This document shows positions 16,763-26,835 of a stretch of DNA of 64,000 bases, piece by piece (position 1 is the first letter of the stretch; each line of letters opens with the position of its first letter). Source of the DNA: Methanobacteriota archaeon (lineage in GTDB: Archaea; Thermoplasmatota; E2; JACPAO01; JAHWKR01); assembly GCA_019347805.1 (NCBI GenBank), contig JAHWKR010000001.1, positions 23,119-87,118 of the forward strand, in the 5' to 3' direction. A program made the translations under genes and the position numbers. The notes beneath the pieces were generated by a model. That model was not told the origin of the DNA, did no database searches, and saw nothing but the letters and a program-made list of their open reading frames with translations.

Positions 16763-19700
16763 TTGAGAGAACTGGTCGACTCATTCTATCGCGAGCGCAC
16801 CGTGGTCAACCACCACATCGCGTCCTACGACGACTTCCTGCACCGCCGGCTCCAGACCATCATCGACAACATCCGGATCGGTGACGAGACGGCGGAGAAG
16901 GGCACCATCCAGACCGACATCGAGGGCTATCTCATCAAGCTCGGCAAGATCTCGGTCAAGCGCCCGATCGTCAAGGAGGCCGACGGTTCACTCCGTCCGC
17001 TCACCCCGATGGAAGCGCGTCTCCGGAACCTGACCTACCAGGCACCGGTCTACCTCGAGTTCATCCCGGTCATCGACGGCGTCGAGCACGAGGCGGAGAC
17101 CGTGCAGATCGGCAAGCTGCCGATCATGATCAGTTCCTCCCACTGCAACATCGCCCGTTCCACCTTCGAGGAGGAACTCGGCCACCCCATCTCGGACGAG
17201 GAGTACGAGATGCGGCTCGCCAACGTCCAGGAGGACCCCCTCGACCCGGGCGGCTACTTCATCTCCAACGGCACCGAGCGTGTCCTCATCACGCTCGAGG
17301 ACCTCGCGCCGAACCGGGTGCTCGTCGAGTTCACCACGCGCTACGGCACCGAGGTCGAGGTCGCCAAGGTCTTCTCGCAGCACGAGGGCTACCGCGCCCT
17401 TGTCATCGTCGAGAAGAAGAAGGACGGCACCATCATGGTGTCGGTCCCCGCGGCCTCCGGTCAGATCCCCATCGTCGTGCTCCTTCGAGCGCTCGGCATG
17501 GAGTCGGACGAGGAGATCGTCAACGCCGTCGGCGGCACGCGCAACCCCGAGCACAGCCGCGCGATGGAGCCCTACATCCTCTCCAACATCGAATATGCGG
17601 CCATGGAGCTCCAGGTCACCAACACCGAGGAGGCGGTCGGCTATCTCGGCAAGCGCCTCGCCGGTGGTCAGGCCAAGGAGTACCGCATCAAGCGCGTCGA
17701 GGCCTTGATGGACCGCAACCTCCTGCCCCATCTCGGCAACGACCCCGAGGACCGCATCACCAAGGCGGTCTTCCTCGCCCGCATGGGCCAGGCGGTGCTC
17801 GAGCTCACCCTCGGCCTGCGCGAGCCGAACGACAAGGACCACTACGCGAACAAGCGCCTCAAGCTCGCCGGGGACCTCATGGAGGACCTCTTCCGCGTGG
17901 GATTCATGGCGCTCGCGAAGGACCTGAAGTACCAGATCGAGCGCGCCCACGCCCGTGGCCGCGAGATCAAGATCTCGACGGCGGTACGCTCCGATGTGCT
18001 CACCCAGCGCCTCTTGCACTCGCTCGCCACCGGCAACTGGGTCGGCGGCCGCGCCGGTGTGTCGCAGCTTCTCGACCGCACGTCGAACCTGTCGGCGTTG
18101 TCGCACCTGCGGCGCGTCACATCGCCCCTCACCCGGTCGCAGCCCCATTTCGAGGCGCGTGACCTGCACTCGACGCAGTGGGGCCGCCTGTGCCCGAACG
18201 AGACCCCGGAAGGTCCGAACTGCGGTCTGGTCAAGAACCTCGCCTTGACGGTCGAGATCTCCGAGGGCTTCCCCGAGAAGGAGGTCGAGAAGATCCTCAT
18301 CGACTTCGGCCTCAAGCCGGTCGAGCGTGAGGCCACCGGCGCCCGCATCTACCTCAACGGCGACCTGGTCGGGCTGCACGACGACCCGTCCGGATTGGTC
18401 GCGAAGATCCGCGAACGCCGCCGCAAGGGATTGCTCTCCAACGAGGTCAACATCTTCTACGACGGCGAGGGCGACGACATCATCATCAACTGCGACGCCG
18501 GCCGTGTCCGTCGCCCCCTCGTGGTGTGCGACAACGGTGTGCCCACGGTGAACGACGAGATCCTGCGCGACCTGCGCGAGGGCCGCATGACCTGGTCCGA
18601 CCTCATCAACGAGGGCATCGTCGAGTACATCGACGCGGAAGAGGAGGAGAACTGCTACATCGCGCTCGACAAGCCCGACATGTCGCGCAAGTCGTCCGAC
18701 GAGCAGCCCCCCGACCACATGGAACTCGACCCGATGGTCATCCTCGGCATCGGCTCCAGCCTCGTCCCCTATCCCGAGCACAACTCGTCGCCCCGTATCA
18801 CCATGGGTGCGGGTATGGGCAAACAGTCGCTCGGCTTCGGCAACTCCAATTACCGCATCCGGCCCGACACGCGCGGCCACCTCCTACACTATCCGCAGCG
18901 GCCCCTCGTGCAGAACCATGCCGCGCGCTACATCAACTTCGACCGGCGCCCGGCCGGCCAGAACCTCATCGTGGCGGTCATGTCCTTCCATGGCTACAAC
19001 ATGGAGGACGCCATCGTCATGAACAAGGCCGCCATCGAGCGCGGCCTCGGACGTTCCACCTTCTTCCGGACCTACACGGCGGAGGAGCGGCGCTATCCGG
19101 GTGGTCAGGAGGACCACTTCGAGATCCCGGACCCCGAGTCGCGCGGTGTGCGCTCGGAGGAGATGTACACGAACCTCGGCGAGGACGGCCTCATCGCCCC
19201 CGAGGTCGGGGTCACCGGGGGCGACGTCCTGGTCGGCAAGACCAGTCCGCCCCGTTTCCTCGAGGAACCGACGGACATCCTGACGCCGCAGAAGCGCCGC
19301 GAGACGTCTCTCACGGTGCGCCACGGCGAGACCGGCTACGTCGACACCGTGATGCTCTCGGAATCCATCAACGGTTCGCGCATGGTCAAGATCAAGGTGC
19401 GCGACCAGCGCATCCCCGAGCTCGGCGACAAGTTCGCCTCCAAGCACGGGCAGAAGGGTGTCGTCGGTCTCATCGTCCCGCAGGAGGGCATGCCGTTCAC
19501 GCAGGACGGTCTCGTGCCTGACCTCATCATCAACCCGCACGCCATCCCGTCGCGGATGACGGTGGCCCACGTGTTGGAGATGATCGGCGGGCTTGTGGCG
19601 AGCGTCGACGGCCGCATGGTCGACTCGACCGCCTTCTCGGGCGAGATCGAGGAAGTGCTGCGCGAGGCCCTCACGAAGAACGGCTTCAAGCACAACGCGC

Positions 19701-20158
19701 GCCAGACGCTCTACGACGGCCAGACCGGGCGCAAGCTCGAGATGGACATCTTCATCGGCTGCATCTACTACCAGAAGCTCCACCACATGGTGGCCGGCAA
19801 GATCCACGCCCGCTCGCGCGGCCCCGTGCAGATCCTGACGCGCCAGCCGACCGAGGGTCGTGCCCGTGACGGTGGTCTGCGGTTCGGTGAGATGGAGCGT
19901 GACTGCCTCATCGGCCATGGTGCCTCGATGGTCATCAAGGACCGGCTCCTCGACGAGTCGGACGCCACGACCCAGTACGTGTGCGGCAACTGCGGCCACG
20001 TCGCCATGCTGGACCGGCGCGGCTTCTATCGTTGTGACGTGTGCGGCGACGACGCGGACGTCCACCCGGTCGAGATGAGCTATGCCTTCAAGCTGCTCCT
20101 GGATGAGCTGAAGGCGCTCATCATCGCTCCGCGTGTCAAGCTCGTCAACCTGGTGTAG
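16763..20158 (+). CDS. rpoB: DNA-directed RNA polymerase subunit B (Rpo2, unsplit)
   Basis: The 1131-residue chain covers both B'' and B' regions in one polypeptide; many methanogens and halophiles split it. The catalytic-region motif [12 protein letters not shown] lies near residue 888, and a C-terminal zinc ribbon CGNCGH...CDVCGDD lies near 1072-1095. The fork and hybrid-binding segment [20 protein letters not shown] is intact. The start is TTG at 16763, chosen because a strong GGAGG (16751-16755) lies 7 nt before it and no ATG is near. The gene is 14 nt before rpoA1, so the polymerase genes form one operon. Confidence 0.98.
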   Translation: MRELVDSFYRERTVVNHHIASYDDFLHRRLQTIIDNIRIGDETAEKGTIQTDIEGYLIKLGKISVKRPIVKEADGSLRPLTPMEARLRNLTYQAPVYLEFIPVIDGVEHEAETVQIGKLPIMISSSHCNIARSTFEEELGHPISDEEYEMRLANVQEDPLDPGGYFISNGTERVLITLEDLAPNRVLVEFTTRYGTEVEVAKVFSQHEGYRALVIVEKKKDGTIMVSVPAASGQIPIVVLLRALGMESDEEIVNAVGGTRNPEHSRAMEPYILSNIEYAAMELQVTNTEEAVGYLGKRLAGGQAKEYRIKRVEALMDRNLLPHLGNDPEDRITKAVFLARMGQAVLELTLGLREPNDKDHYANKRLKLAGDLMEDLFRVGFMALAKDLKYQIERAHARGREIKISTAVRSDVLTQRLLHSLATGNWVGGRAGVSQLLDRTSNLSALSHLRRVTSPLTRSQPHFEARDLHSTQWGRLCPNETPEGPNCGLVKNLALTVEISEGFPEKEVEKILIDFGLKPVEREATGARIYLNGDLVGLHDDPSGLVAKIRERRRKGLLSNEVNIFYDGEGDDIIINCDAGRVRRPLVVCDNGVPTVNDEILRDLREGRMTWSDLINEGIVEYIDAEEEENCYIALDKPDMSRKSSDEQPPDHMELDPMVILGIGSSLVPYPEHNSSPRITMGAGMGKQSLGFGNSNYRIRPDTRGHLLHYPQRPLVQNHAARYINFDRRPAGQNLIVAVMSFHGYNMEDAIVMNKAAIERGLGRSTFFRTYTAEERRYPGGQEDHFEIPDPESRGVRSEEMYTNLGEDGLIAPEVGVTGGDVLVGKTSPPRFLEEPTDILTPQKRRETSLTVRHGETGYVDTVMLSESINGSRMVKIKVRDQRIPELGDKFASKHGQKGVVGLIVPQEGMPFTQDGLVPDLIINPHAIPSRMTVAHVLEMIGGLVASVDGRMVDSTAFSGEIEEVLREALTKNGFKHNARQTLYDGQTGRKLEMDIFIGCIYYQKLHHMVAGKIHARSRGPVQILTRQPTEGRARDGGLRFGEMERDCLIGHGASMVIKDRLLDESDATTQYVCGNCGHVAMLDRRGFYRCDVCGDDADVHPVEMSYAFKLLLDELKALIIAPRVKLVNLV

Positions 20159-20172
20159 AGGAGGAATAACAG

Positions 20173-22881
20173 ATGCGTCCCAGTACCAACGTCCCCAAGA
20201 AGATCGGCAGCATCGAGTTCGCCCTCCTCTCCCCGACCGAGTCGAGAGGCCTGTCGGCGACCAAGGTCATCACTGCCGACACCTACGACGATGACGGCTT
20301 CCCCATCGAGATGGGTCTCATGGACCCGCGCCTCGGTGTCATCGAGCCGGGTCTCCGCTGCAAGACGTGCGGCCAGAAGGTCGGCGACTGCCCGGGCCAT
20401 TTCGGCCACATCGACCTCGCCATGCCCGTCATCCATGTCGGGTATGTCAAGACCATCCGCAACTGCCTCCGCGCGACGTGCCGCGGTTGTGGCCACCTGC
20501 TTCTCACCGAGTCGGAGAAGGGCCAGTTCCGCGCCCGCTACGACCAGTACATGGTCGAGGCGAAGGACACCGGCCCGCTCTCCAAGCGCATCGTCAAGGT
20601 CGCCTCGACGGCCCAGGTCTGTCCCTCGTGCGGTCGCGAGCACGGAACGATCGACGTCGACAAGCCGACGACGTTCCGCGAGAACCAGCACAAGATGACG
20701 CCCTCTGAGGTGCGCGAGTGGCTCGAGAAGATCCCCGACGAGGACCTTCCGCTCCTCGACATGAACCCGGAGGTGGCGCGTCCCGAATGGATGGTGCTCA
20801 CCGTCCTCGCCGTCCCGCCGGTCACGATGCGGCCTTCGATCACACTCGATTCCGGTGAGCGCTCGGAGGACGACCTGACCCACAAGCTCGTCGATGTCAT
20901 CCGCATCAACCAGCGCCTGCAGGAGAACCGCGACGCCGGTGCCCCGCAGCTCATCGTCGAGGACCTGTGGGAGCTCCTGCAGTACCACTGCACGACCTAT
21001 TTTGACAACCAGACCGCCGGCATCCCGCCTGCGCGTCACCGCTCCGGCCGTCCCCTCAAGACCATCTCGCAGCGCTTGAAGGGCAAGGAGGGCCGCTTCC
21101 GTTCCAACCTATCGGGTAAGCGCGTCAACTTCTCGGCCCGGACGGTCATCTCGCCCGACCCGAACCTGTCCATCAACGAGGTGGGTATCCCCGAGGCGTC
21201 GGCCCGTGAGCTCACGGTACCGGTCCGTGTCCACCTGAGGAATTTCGAATGGTGCCGCGCCATGGTCGAGCGCGGTCCGCGCCCCGAGGACCTGCCGGGC
21301 GGCATCTACCAGCCGGGTGTCAACTATGTCTTCCGTGCCGACGGCCGCCGTGTCAAGGTGACCGAGAAGAACCGCGAGGAGGTCGCGGAGCGCCTCGAGC
21401 TCGGTTCGACCATCGAACGGCAGATGATGGACGGCGACGTCGTCCTCTTCAACCGGCAGCCGTCGCTGCACCGCATGTCGATGATGGCGCACAAGGTCAA
21501 GGTGATGCCCGGCAAGACCTTCCGGTTCAACCTGCCGTGCTGTCCGCCCTACAACGCCGATTTCGACGGCGACGAGATGAACCTCCACGTCCTTCAGGGC
21601 GAGGAGGCGCGCGCCGAGGCGGAGATCCTCATGAAGGTGCAGGAGAACATCCTTTCACCGCGCTTCGGCGGTCCCATCATCGGCGCCATCCACGACCACA
21701 TCTCGGGCTGCTTCCTCCTGACCTGGAAGAACCCGAAGATCGCCGTCGAGGAGGCGTCGCAGGTGTTCGCCCGCATCGGTTTCCGCGGCAACATGCCGGA
21801 GGTGCACCGCGAGGGCCCGGACCGCATGTACGTCTACGGCAAGGACATGTTCTCGTGCATCCTGCCCAAGGGCATCAATCTGCGCTTCCGCTCCAACGCG
21901 TGCCCGCCCGGCATCTCCGACGAAGAGGCCATAGAGCGCGACTATCTCGTCGACATCGTCGACGGTGAGCTGCTGTCGGGGGCCATCGACGAGCGTGCGA
22001 TCGGCGCGTTCAAGGGGGTGCTGCTCGAGAAGATCGCCCGTGACCTTGGCAACGCCGAGGCGGCGCTCTTTTTGGACCGCGTCACCAAGCTCGGCACGGG
22101 CTACATCACGATGCGGGGCTTCACCACCTCCATCGACGACGAGGACATCCCGGACGAGGCGCAGCGCGACATCGCCACCAAGATCCAGCGCGCCGAGCGG
22201 CAGATCGACGCCCTCGTCGAGTCCTACAACCTCTGGCAGGACCCGGCTGTCTCCCCCAAGGAGAAGGAGGAGCGTGGTCTCCAGGCCCTTCCGGGTCGCA
22301 GTCTCGAGGAGACGCTCGAGTTGGAGATCATGAAGGTGACCGCCCAGACCCGTGACGGTGCCGGTGAGACGGCGTCGCACTTCCTCGGCATGGACAACCC
22401 GGCCGTCATCATGGCGCGCTGCGGCGCGCGTGGTTCCATGCTCAACCTGTCGCAGATGGCCGGTTGTGTCGGACAACAGGCCGTCCGTGGTGAACGCATC
22501 CACAGAGGCTACCAGCAGCGCACCCTGCCGCACTTCAAGCGCGGCGACCTCGGTGCGTCCGCCAAGGGCTTCGTGGCGTCGAGCTACAAGACCGGCCTCT
22601 CACCGACCGAATATTTCTTCCACTCCATGGGTGGGCGTGAGGGGCTTGTCGACACCGCCGTCCGTACCAGCCGGTCCGGTTACATGCAGCGGCGTCTCAT
22701 CAACGCCCTCGAGGACCTCAAGGTGGAGGCGGACAACACGGTCCGCAACACCGCGGGCACCATCATCCAGTTCACGTACGGCGAGGACGGCGTCGACCCG
22801 TCCCGTTCGGTGCGCGGCACCCCGGTCGACCTGGCCCAGGTCTTCACGGAAGCAGAGAAGGAATTGAAGAGGAAGGCTTAG
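20173..22881 (+). CDS. rpoA1: DNA-directed RNA polymerase subunit A' (Rpo1N)
   Basis: This 902-residue subunit carries the absolutely conserved Mg-binding motif [10 protein letters not shown] near residues 461-470. Zinc sites are visible in the N-terminal clamp ([17 protein letters not shown] near 63, and CRGCGH...CPSCGREHG). [15 protein letters not shown] and the bridge-helix-region segment [16 protein letters not shown] are also present. The split end is at the usual place, in front of the A'' reading frame. It starts 14 nt after rpoB with AGGAGG-like bases before the ATG. Confidence 0.98.
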   Translation: MRPSTNVPKKIGSIEFALLSPTESRGLSATKVITADTYDDDGFPIEMGLMDPRLGVIEPGLRCKTCGQKVGDCPGHFGHIDLAMPVIHVGYVKTIRNCLRATCRGCGHLLLTESEKGQFRARYDQYMVEAKDTGPLSKRIVKVASTAQVCPSCGREHGTIDVDKPTTFRENQHKMTPSEVREWLEKIPDEDLPLLDMNPEVARPEWMVLTVLAVPPVTMRPSITLDSGERSEDDLTHKLVDVIRINQRLQENRDAGAPQLIVEDLWELLQYHCTTYFDNQTAGIPPARHRSGRPLKTISQRLKGKEGRFRSNLSGKRVNFSARTVISPDPNLSINEVGIPEASARELTVPVRVHLRNFEWCRAMVERGPRPEDLPGGIYQPGVNYVFRADGRRVKVTEKNREEVAERLELGSTIERQMMDGDVVLFNRQPSLHRMSMMAHKVKVMPGKTFRFNLPCCPPYNADFDGDEMNLHVLQGEEARAEAEILMKVQENILSPRFGGPIIGAIHDHISGCFLLTWKNPKIAVEEASQVFARIGFRGNMPEVHREGPDRMYVYGKDMFSCILPKGINLRFRSNACPPGISDEEAIERDYLVDIVDGELLSGAIDERAIGAFKGVLLEKIARDLGNAEAALFLDRVTKLGTGYITMRGFTTSIDDEDIPDEAQRDIATKIQRAERQIDALVESYNLWQDPAVSPKEKEERGLQALPGRSLEETLELEIMKVTAQTRDGAGETASHFLGMDNPAVIMARCGARGSMLNLSQMAGCVGQQAVRGERIHRGYQQRTLPHFKRGDLGASAKGFVASSYKTGLSPTEYFFHSMGGREGLVDTAVRTSRSGYMQRRLINALEDLKVEADNTVRNTAGTIIQFTYGEDGVDPSRSVRGTPVDLAQVFTEAEKELKRKA

Positions 22882-22892
22882 GAGGACCGGAC

Positions 22893-24503
22893 ATGGCTGC
22901 CAATCCCAGTACCGTAAAGGCGCTCGAAGGCCGCGGTTTCGACAAGGAGACCGCGGAGAGGCTCGCCGAGGGCCGGACCCTCAAGGACATCCAGGGCCTC
23001 GACAAGAAGGGGCTCATGGAGCTCGGCTTCACGGGCAACGAGGCCCAGGACGTCATCGAGAAGCTCGCCAAGGCGAAGCGCCCGAAGGCGCCGTCGGCCC
23101 GCAAACCCAAGGAACCGGCCGTGCACGAGGTCCTCGAGGCCTACGTCGACGTGCCGGAGGAGTGGACCGCGGAAGAGGAGAAGCTGCGCGACCGCATCAT
23201 CAAGAAGGTCGAGAAGCTCAACGAGGGCGTCCACGAGCACGAGATCGTCGTCATGCCGCACCGTGTGATGCGCGAGATCATCAAGATGGCCCTCGAACGC
23301 GACGCCGATGCGAAGCTCATCGACCGTGTCGTCGAAAAGAGCGTCGACGTCTTGCGCCGCATCCGCATCGACCCGACCGAGGCGGTCGGCATCGTCGGCG
23401 CCCAGTCCATCGGCGAACCGGGTACGCAGATGACCATGCGTACCTTCCACTACGCCGGTGTCGCTGAGATCAACGTCACGTTGGGTCTTCCGCGTCTCAT
23501 CGAGATCGTCGACGCGCGCCGCCAGCCGTCGACGCCGATGATGAACATCTATCTCCAGGAAGGCTGGAACGCCGACGCGGCGAAGGCCCAGGTGGTCGCC
23601 AACGAGATCGAGACGACCTACCTCAAGGACGTCGCGGCCATCGACACCGACATGGTCGAGCTCAAGCTTGTGATCCGCCCCGACAAGGCGAAGATGAAGG
23701 TCAAGTCGCTGACCCGCGACGACCTCCTCGACATCCTCAAGAAGCTCCGCAAGGCGAAGGCGGAGCCGGTGCCGGAGTCGGACGAGATCGAGGTCATCCT
23801 CGATGAGCCCGGCTTCAAGCGCCTGCAACAGGTGCAGCACCAGGCGTCCAACATCAAGGTCAAGGGCCTCGACGGCATCAAGCGGGTCGTCATCCGCAAG
23901 GAGACCGGCCACGGCTACGTCATCTATTCCGAGGGTTCCAACCTCGCCGACGTGCTCAAGGTCCGGGGCGTCGACCCGCGAAGGACGACCACGAACGACA
24001 TCCAGGCCATCTACGAGGTGCTCGGCATCGAGGCCGCGCGCAACAAGATCATGGAGGAGGCCTACGCCACGCTCAGCGAGCAAGGGCTTCTTGTCGACCG
24101 GCGGCACCTCATGCTGGTCGCCGACGTCATGACCGCCGACGGCTCCGTCAAGGCCATCGGTCGCCAGGGCATCTCCGGTCAGAAATCGTCCATCCTGGCC
24201 CGTGCCGCGTTCGAGATCACGGTCGACCACCTCTTGCGCGCCGGCATGCGCGGCGAGAACGACCACCTGCAGGGTGTGGCCGAGAACATCATCGTCGGTC
24301 AACCGGTCAACATCGGCACAGGTGCCGTGCGGCTCGCGGTGGACCAGAAGAAGTTCGCCGAGGTCAAGCCCATCCCCCTCCCCCCGCCCCCGGTCCGCAA
24401 GGAGCCGACCCCTGTCTTGGAGGAAGAGCCCCTGCCGCTCGAGGAACCTGAAGAGGAGCCCGAGACGGAAACGGCCGAGGGTGAAGTCACCAGCGAGACA
24501 TAG
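22893..24503 (+). CDS. rpoA2: DNA-directed RNA polymerase subunit A'' (Rpo1C) with N- and C-terminal extensions
   Basis: The central ~400 residues are a standard A'' subunit: [30 protein letters not shown] (trigger-loop region), [13 protein letters not shown] and the C-terminal [18 protein letters not shown]. At 536 residues it is longer than the ~370-400 usual for archaea. The first ~75 residues form an extra helical domain ([21 protein letters not shown]...) that resembles small SAP- or helix-hairpin-helix-like modules and ends in a basic linker. The last ~45 residues are Pro/Glu-rich. The ATG is preceded by AGGAGG. The extensions are seen directly; their function is unknown. Confidence 0.96.
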   Translation: MAANPSTVKALEGRGFDKETAERLAEGRTLKDIQGLDKKGLMELGFTGNEAQDVIEKLAKAKRPKAPSARKPKEPAVHEVLEAYVDVPEEWTAEEEKLRDRIIKKVEKLNEGVHEHEIVVMPHRVMREIIKMALERDADAKLIDRVVEKSVDVLRRIRIDPTEAVGIVGAQSIGEPGTQMTMRTFHYAGVAEINVTLGLPRLIEIVDARRQPSTPMMNIYLQEGWNADAAKAQVVANEIETTYLKDVAAIDTDMVELKLVIRPDKAKMKVKSLTRDDLLDILKKLRKAKAEPVPESDEIEVILDEPGFKRLQQVQHQASNIKVKGLDGIKRVVIRKETGHGYVIYSEGSNLADVLKVRGVDPRRTTTNDIQAIYEVLGIEAARNKIMEEAYATLSEQGLLVDRRHLMLVADVMTADGSVKAIGRQGISGQKSSILARAAFEITVDHLLRAGMRGENDHLQGVAENIIVGQPVNIGTGAVRLAVDQKKFAEVKPIPLPPPPVRKEPTPVLEEEPLPLEEPEEEPETETAEGEVTSET

Positions 24504-24525
24504 AGAAGATTAGGAGAGACCCCGT

Positions 24526-24825
24526 ATGGATGTGAACCGCGCATTGCGCTCCGCCGTCACCACGGGCAAGGTCCTTCTCGGCGGCGACCAGACCATGAGG
24601 TCCATCGCCGACGGGAGCGCCAAGCTCGTCGTCGTCAGCTCGAACCACCCCGAGACCGAGGCGCTCAAAGACGCCGCGAGCAAGAAGAACGTACCTGTCT
24701 ACGAGTTCCCTGGTCGTCGCACCGAGCTCGGCCCCGCTTGCGGCAAGCCGTTCCCGGTCGGCGTCCTCTGCGTCCTCGACCCGGGTGCGAGCGACGTGCT
24801 CGGTCTTAAAAAGGAGGCCGCGTAG
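24526..24825 (+). CDS. rpl30e: ribosomal protein L30e
   Basis: The 99-residue protein matches L30e of the L7Ae/L30e RNA-binding family: VTTGKVLLGGDQTMRSIADGSAKLVVVSSN, then VPVYEFPGRRTELGPACGKPFPVGVLCVLDPG. It binds 23S rRNA in the large subunit. It sits 22 nt after rpoA2, its usual place in archaeal polymerase operons, with GGAGAG before the ATG. Confidence 0.95.
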   Translation: MDVNRALRSAVTTGKVLLGGDQTMRSIADGSAKLVVVSSNHPETEALKDAASKKNVPVYEFPGRRTELGPACGKPFPVGVLCVLDPGASDVLGLKKEAA

Positions 24826-24870
24826 TACTAGACGCGACGCCCTGACCGCCTCGGCCATTGGTCGGTCCGG

Positions 24871-24878
24871 TCTTATAG
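24871..24878 (+). promoter_or_regulatory. TATA box upstream of nusA
   Basis: TCTTATAG, centred 43 nt before the nusA ATG, would start transcription near 24901 and give a 17-nt leader, so nusA may be transcribed apart from the polymerase genes. Confidence 0.5.
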
Positions 24879-24917
24879 GGCGTCCGCGTACGGCGAATCA
24901 GCCGCATAGGTGTTCCG

Positions 24918-25412
24918 ATGGGCGAAGTCACTCTTTCCATGGAAGCGATGCAGATCATCGCGACCGCAGAAGACGTCATCCTCAAAGAGGCCCGCAAACA
25001 GATCCTGAAAGGCAAGGACGCGGGCGAGAAGGCCCCGGTCGGCCAACTCAAGATCAACATCATGGACCTTGTGGAGGAGGAGGACAAGATCACCTTCCTC
25101 GTCGGCAAGGGCCAATTGGGTCTTGCGCTCGGAAAGGGCGCGCGCAACCTCGAGGCGCTCAAGAAAGTGTTCGGCAAGGAGGTCAAGGTGGTCGAATACG
25201 ACGACGACCTCGAGCGCTTCGTGCGCAACCTGTTCAAGCCGCACACCATCGAGACCATCTCGGTCGAGTCCGAGGAGGACGGCATCTTCGTCCGCTGCGT
25301 CGTCAAGCCCGAGGACAAGGGCAAGGCCATCGGCAAGGCCGGACGCAACATCAACGTCGTCAGGACGTTGGCGCGGCGCCACCACAACATCTCGGAGCTG
25401 AAAGTCGAGTAG
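24918..25412 (+). CDS. nusA: archaeal NusA-like transcription factor (two KH domains)
   Basis: The 164-residue protein is the short archaeal NusA, which lacks the bacterial N-terminal and S1 domains. Two KH RNA-binding motifs are visible: GKGQLGLALGKGARN near residue 63-78 and GKAIGKAGRNINVV near 135-150. It ends HHNISELKVE. It normally stands directly before rpsL; here a 3.5-kb insertion with hairpin arrays and an ABC transporter intervenes. A second, synonymously different copy of its last nine codons (stop included) lies 50 nt beyond its stop. Confidence 0.94.
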   Translation: MGEVTLSMEAMQIIATAEDVILKEARKQILKGKDAGEKAPVGQLKINIMDLVEEEDKITFLVGKGQLGLALGKGARNLEALKKVFGKEVKVVEYDDDLERFVRNLFKPHTIETISVESEEDGIFVRCVVKPEDKGKAIGKAGRNINVVRTLARRHHNISELKVE

Positions 25413-25462
25413 ACTTTCAGTGACGAGACAGTGACCCGAGCCGGCCCGAGGTCGGCGAGGGG

Positions 25463-25489
25463 AACATCAGCGAATTGAAGGTCGAGTAG
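25463..25489 (+). pseudogene. duplicate of the nusA 3' end (NISELKVE-stop)
   Basis: These 27 bases read AAC ATC AGC GAA TTG AAG and on to a stop, encoding the same eight residues and stop as the end of nusA. Six of 27 bases differ and every change is synonymous. ACCTTC after the stop echoes ACTTTC after the real stop. The copy is in another frame than nusA, and an in-frame TGA at 25421 separates them, so it is not a read-through product. It marks a recombination or integration scar. Confidence 0.75.
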
Positions 25490-25634
25490 ACCTTCGCGCT
25501 CGTCTCTTCCTTCCCTTTCCCGTTTCTTTTCTTCATCCTGATGAGCGAGCGACAGCGCCGTCGATCGTTCCGATACGTGGATCCGCCGAGGCCTACCAGG
25601 ACCGGACGGCGGCCCCGCTCACACAAGAAGAAAA

Positions 25635-25887
25635 GTCCGTCCAAAACCGGGACGGACCCTTGGAGGGGTGGAGAGGGACCCCCTTGCGGGGGTGCTTGGA
25701 GGTATCGGTTGAGCCTGACCCCCCGAAGGGGGCTTGGAGGTATGCAGCGATGAGAGGGACCCCCGTGCGGGGGTGCTTGGAGGTATCCGGTGAGAGGGAC
25801 CCCGCCCCGAGGGGGCGGGGGTGTGGTGGCGTGGTGGTGCGTGCGTTCCCGCCCGAAGGCGGGGAGGACGCGCTTGCGCGTGTCCTC
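25635..25887 (+). repeat. left array of hairpin repeats upstream of the ABC transporter
   Basis: Six or seven GC-rich hairpins stand in a row: GTCCGTCC/GGACGGAC, three of the type ACCCCC/GGGGGT, ACCCCGCCCC/GGGGCGGGGGT, CCCGCC/GGCGGG and a final 10-bp stem GAGGACGCGC-TTGC-GCGTGTCCTC. Loops are short (TTGC, CGAA, GAG). After the first stems comes a conserved tail CTTGGAGGTAT; three tails continue to an NTGA tetranucleotide. The remaining bases of the 614-nt gap (25490-25634 and 25888-26026) hold only the ABC transporter promoter. Confidence 0.8.
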
Positions 25888-25994
25888 AACGTTACAAAGC
25901 ACTAGACGCAGATAAGAGGTTCTGAAGCCGTGGACGGACGAACAGCGGGGGCTTTCCGGGGCCCGATCCGCCGGCTCTTGAGTATCCAGGCAAA

Positions 25995-26002
25995 CCTTAT
26001 GC
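25995..26002 (+). promoter_or_regulatory. TATA box of the ABC transporter operon
   Basis: CCTTATGC is centred about 28 nt before the GTG start of the ATPase gene, consistent with a leaderless mRNA. Confidence 0.5.
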
Positions 26003-26026
26003 GCCGTCCTCTTCTCGACGGCCTCC

Positions 26027-26815
26027 GTGCTCGCCGTCCAGACCCGTCGCCTCGGCAAGACCTTTCGCACCGGCGACCTGGATGTCCCGGTGCTGCACGA
26101 GGTCGACCTCGCCGTCCCGCGCGGGGCCTTCGTGAGCCTGATGGGGCCCTCCGGTTCCGGGAAATCGACGCTCCTGCACCTGGTCGGGCTCCTCGACACG
26201 CCGACCGTCGGCGGGGTGCGCCTGATGGGCCGCGACACGCGCCGCCTCGATGCCGACGGCCGCGCCAGGGCACGTCGCGACCTCGTCGGTTTTGTCTTCC
26301 AGTCGTTCCACCTCGTCCCGTCCGCGTCGGCGTTGGAGAACGTCATGCTGCCGATGGCCTTCGCCGGGGTGTCGCGCCACAAGCGGAAGAAGCGCGCCGA
26401 GGCGCTCCTTGAAGAGGTCGGCCTCACGGACCGCGTCAAGCACAAGCCGAACGAGCTTTCGGGCGGTCAGAAACAGCGGGTGGCGATCGCCCGTGCGCTC
26501 GCGTTGGACCCGCCCATCATCCTCGCCGACGAACCGACCGGCAACCTCGATTCAAAGACATCGCGAGAGGTGATGACGCTCTTTTCGCGTCTCCACGGCG
26601 AGGGCAGGACCATCGTCCAGGTGACCCATGACGAGGAGATGGCGCGCTATGGCGACCGCATCATCGACATCCGCGACGGCCGTATCGTGCAGGAGCGCGA
26701 CCGCACCGGACTCGTGCGTCGGGTGCGACCGACCGCGGAAGCAACGGACGGGCCGACGACCGCGTTGGGCCAGGTGGCCGATGTTCGCCTCAAGCGCGAG
26801 GGGGTGCGACCATAA
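26027..26815 (+). CDS. ABC transporter ATP-binding protein (MacB/LolD type)
   Basis: The 262-residue ATPase has Walker A GPSGSGKST at residues 40-48, signature LSGGQKQRVAIARAL near 144 and Walker B IILADEPTGNLDS near 163-175. The motif order and the DEPTGNLDS form are those of the MacB/LolD/FtsE group. It starts with GTG at a leaderless distance from a TATA box. The C-terminal ~35 residues after the switch His are extra. It is followed 20 nt later by its FtsX-type permease, with no periplasmic-type adaptor nearby. Likely substrates of such archaeal pairs (lipoproteins, peptides, drugs) are not decided by sequence. Confidence 0.93.
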   Translation: MLAVQTRRLGKTFRTGDLDVPVLHEVDLAVPRGAFVSLMGPSGSGKSTLLHLVGLLDTPTVGGVRLMGRDTRRLDADGRARARRDLVGFVFQSFHLVPSASALENVMLPMAFAGVSRHKRKKRAEALLEEVGLTDRVKHKPNELSGGQKQRVAIARALALDPPIILADEPTGNLDSKTSREVMTLFSRLHGEGRTIVQVTHDEEMARYGDRIIDIRDGRIVQERDRTGLVRRVRPTAEATDGPTTALGQVADVRLKREGVRP

Positions 26816-26835
26816 TCGTCCTCGAAGCGCTCCGC

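Noticed and set aside
16988-18880. 630-aa minus-strand ORF opposite rpoB
   Set aside because: It is the shadow of an unmistakable rpoB and has no family features.
25463-25489. Programmed frameshift or read-through giving an alternative NusA end with the same tail
   Set aside because: The copy is in the -1 frame, but a TGA at 25421 blocks that frame between the true stop and the copy, and no slippery sequence is visible.
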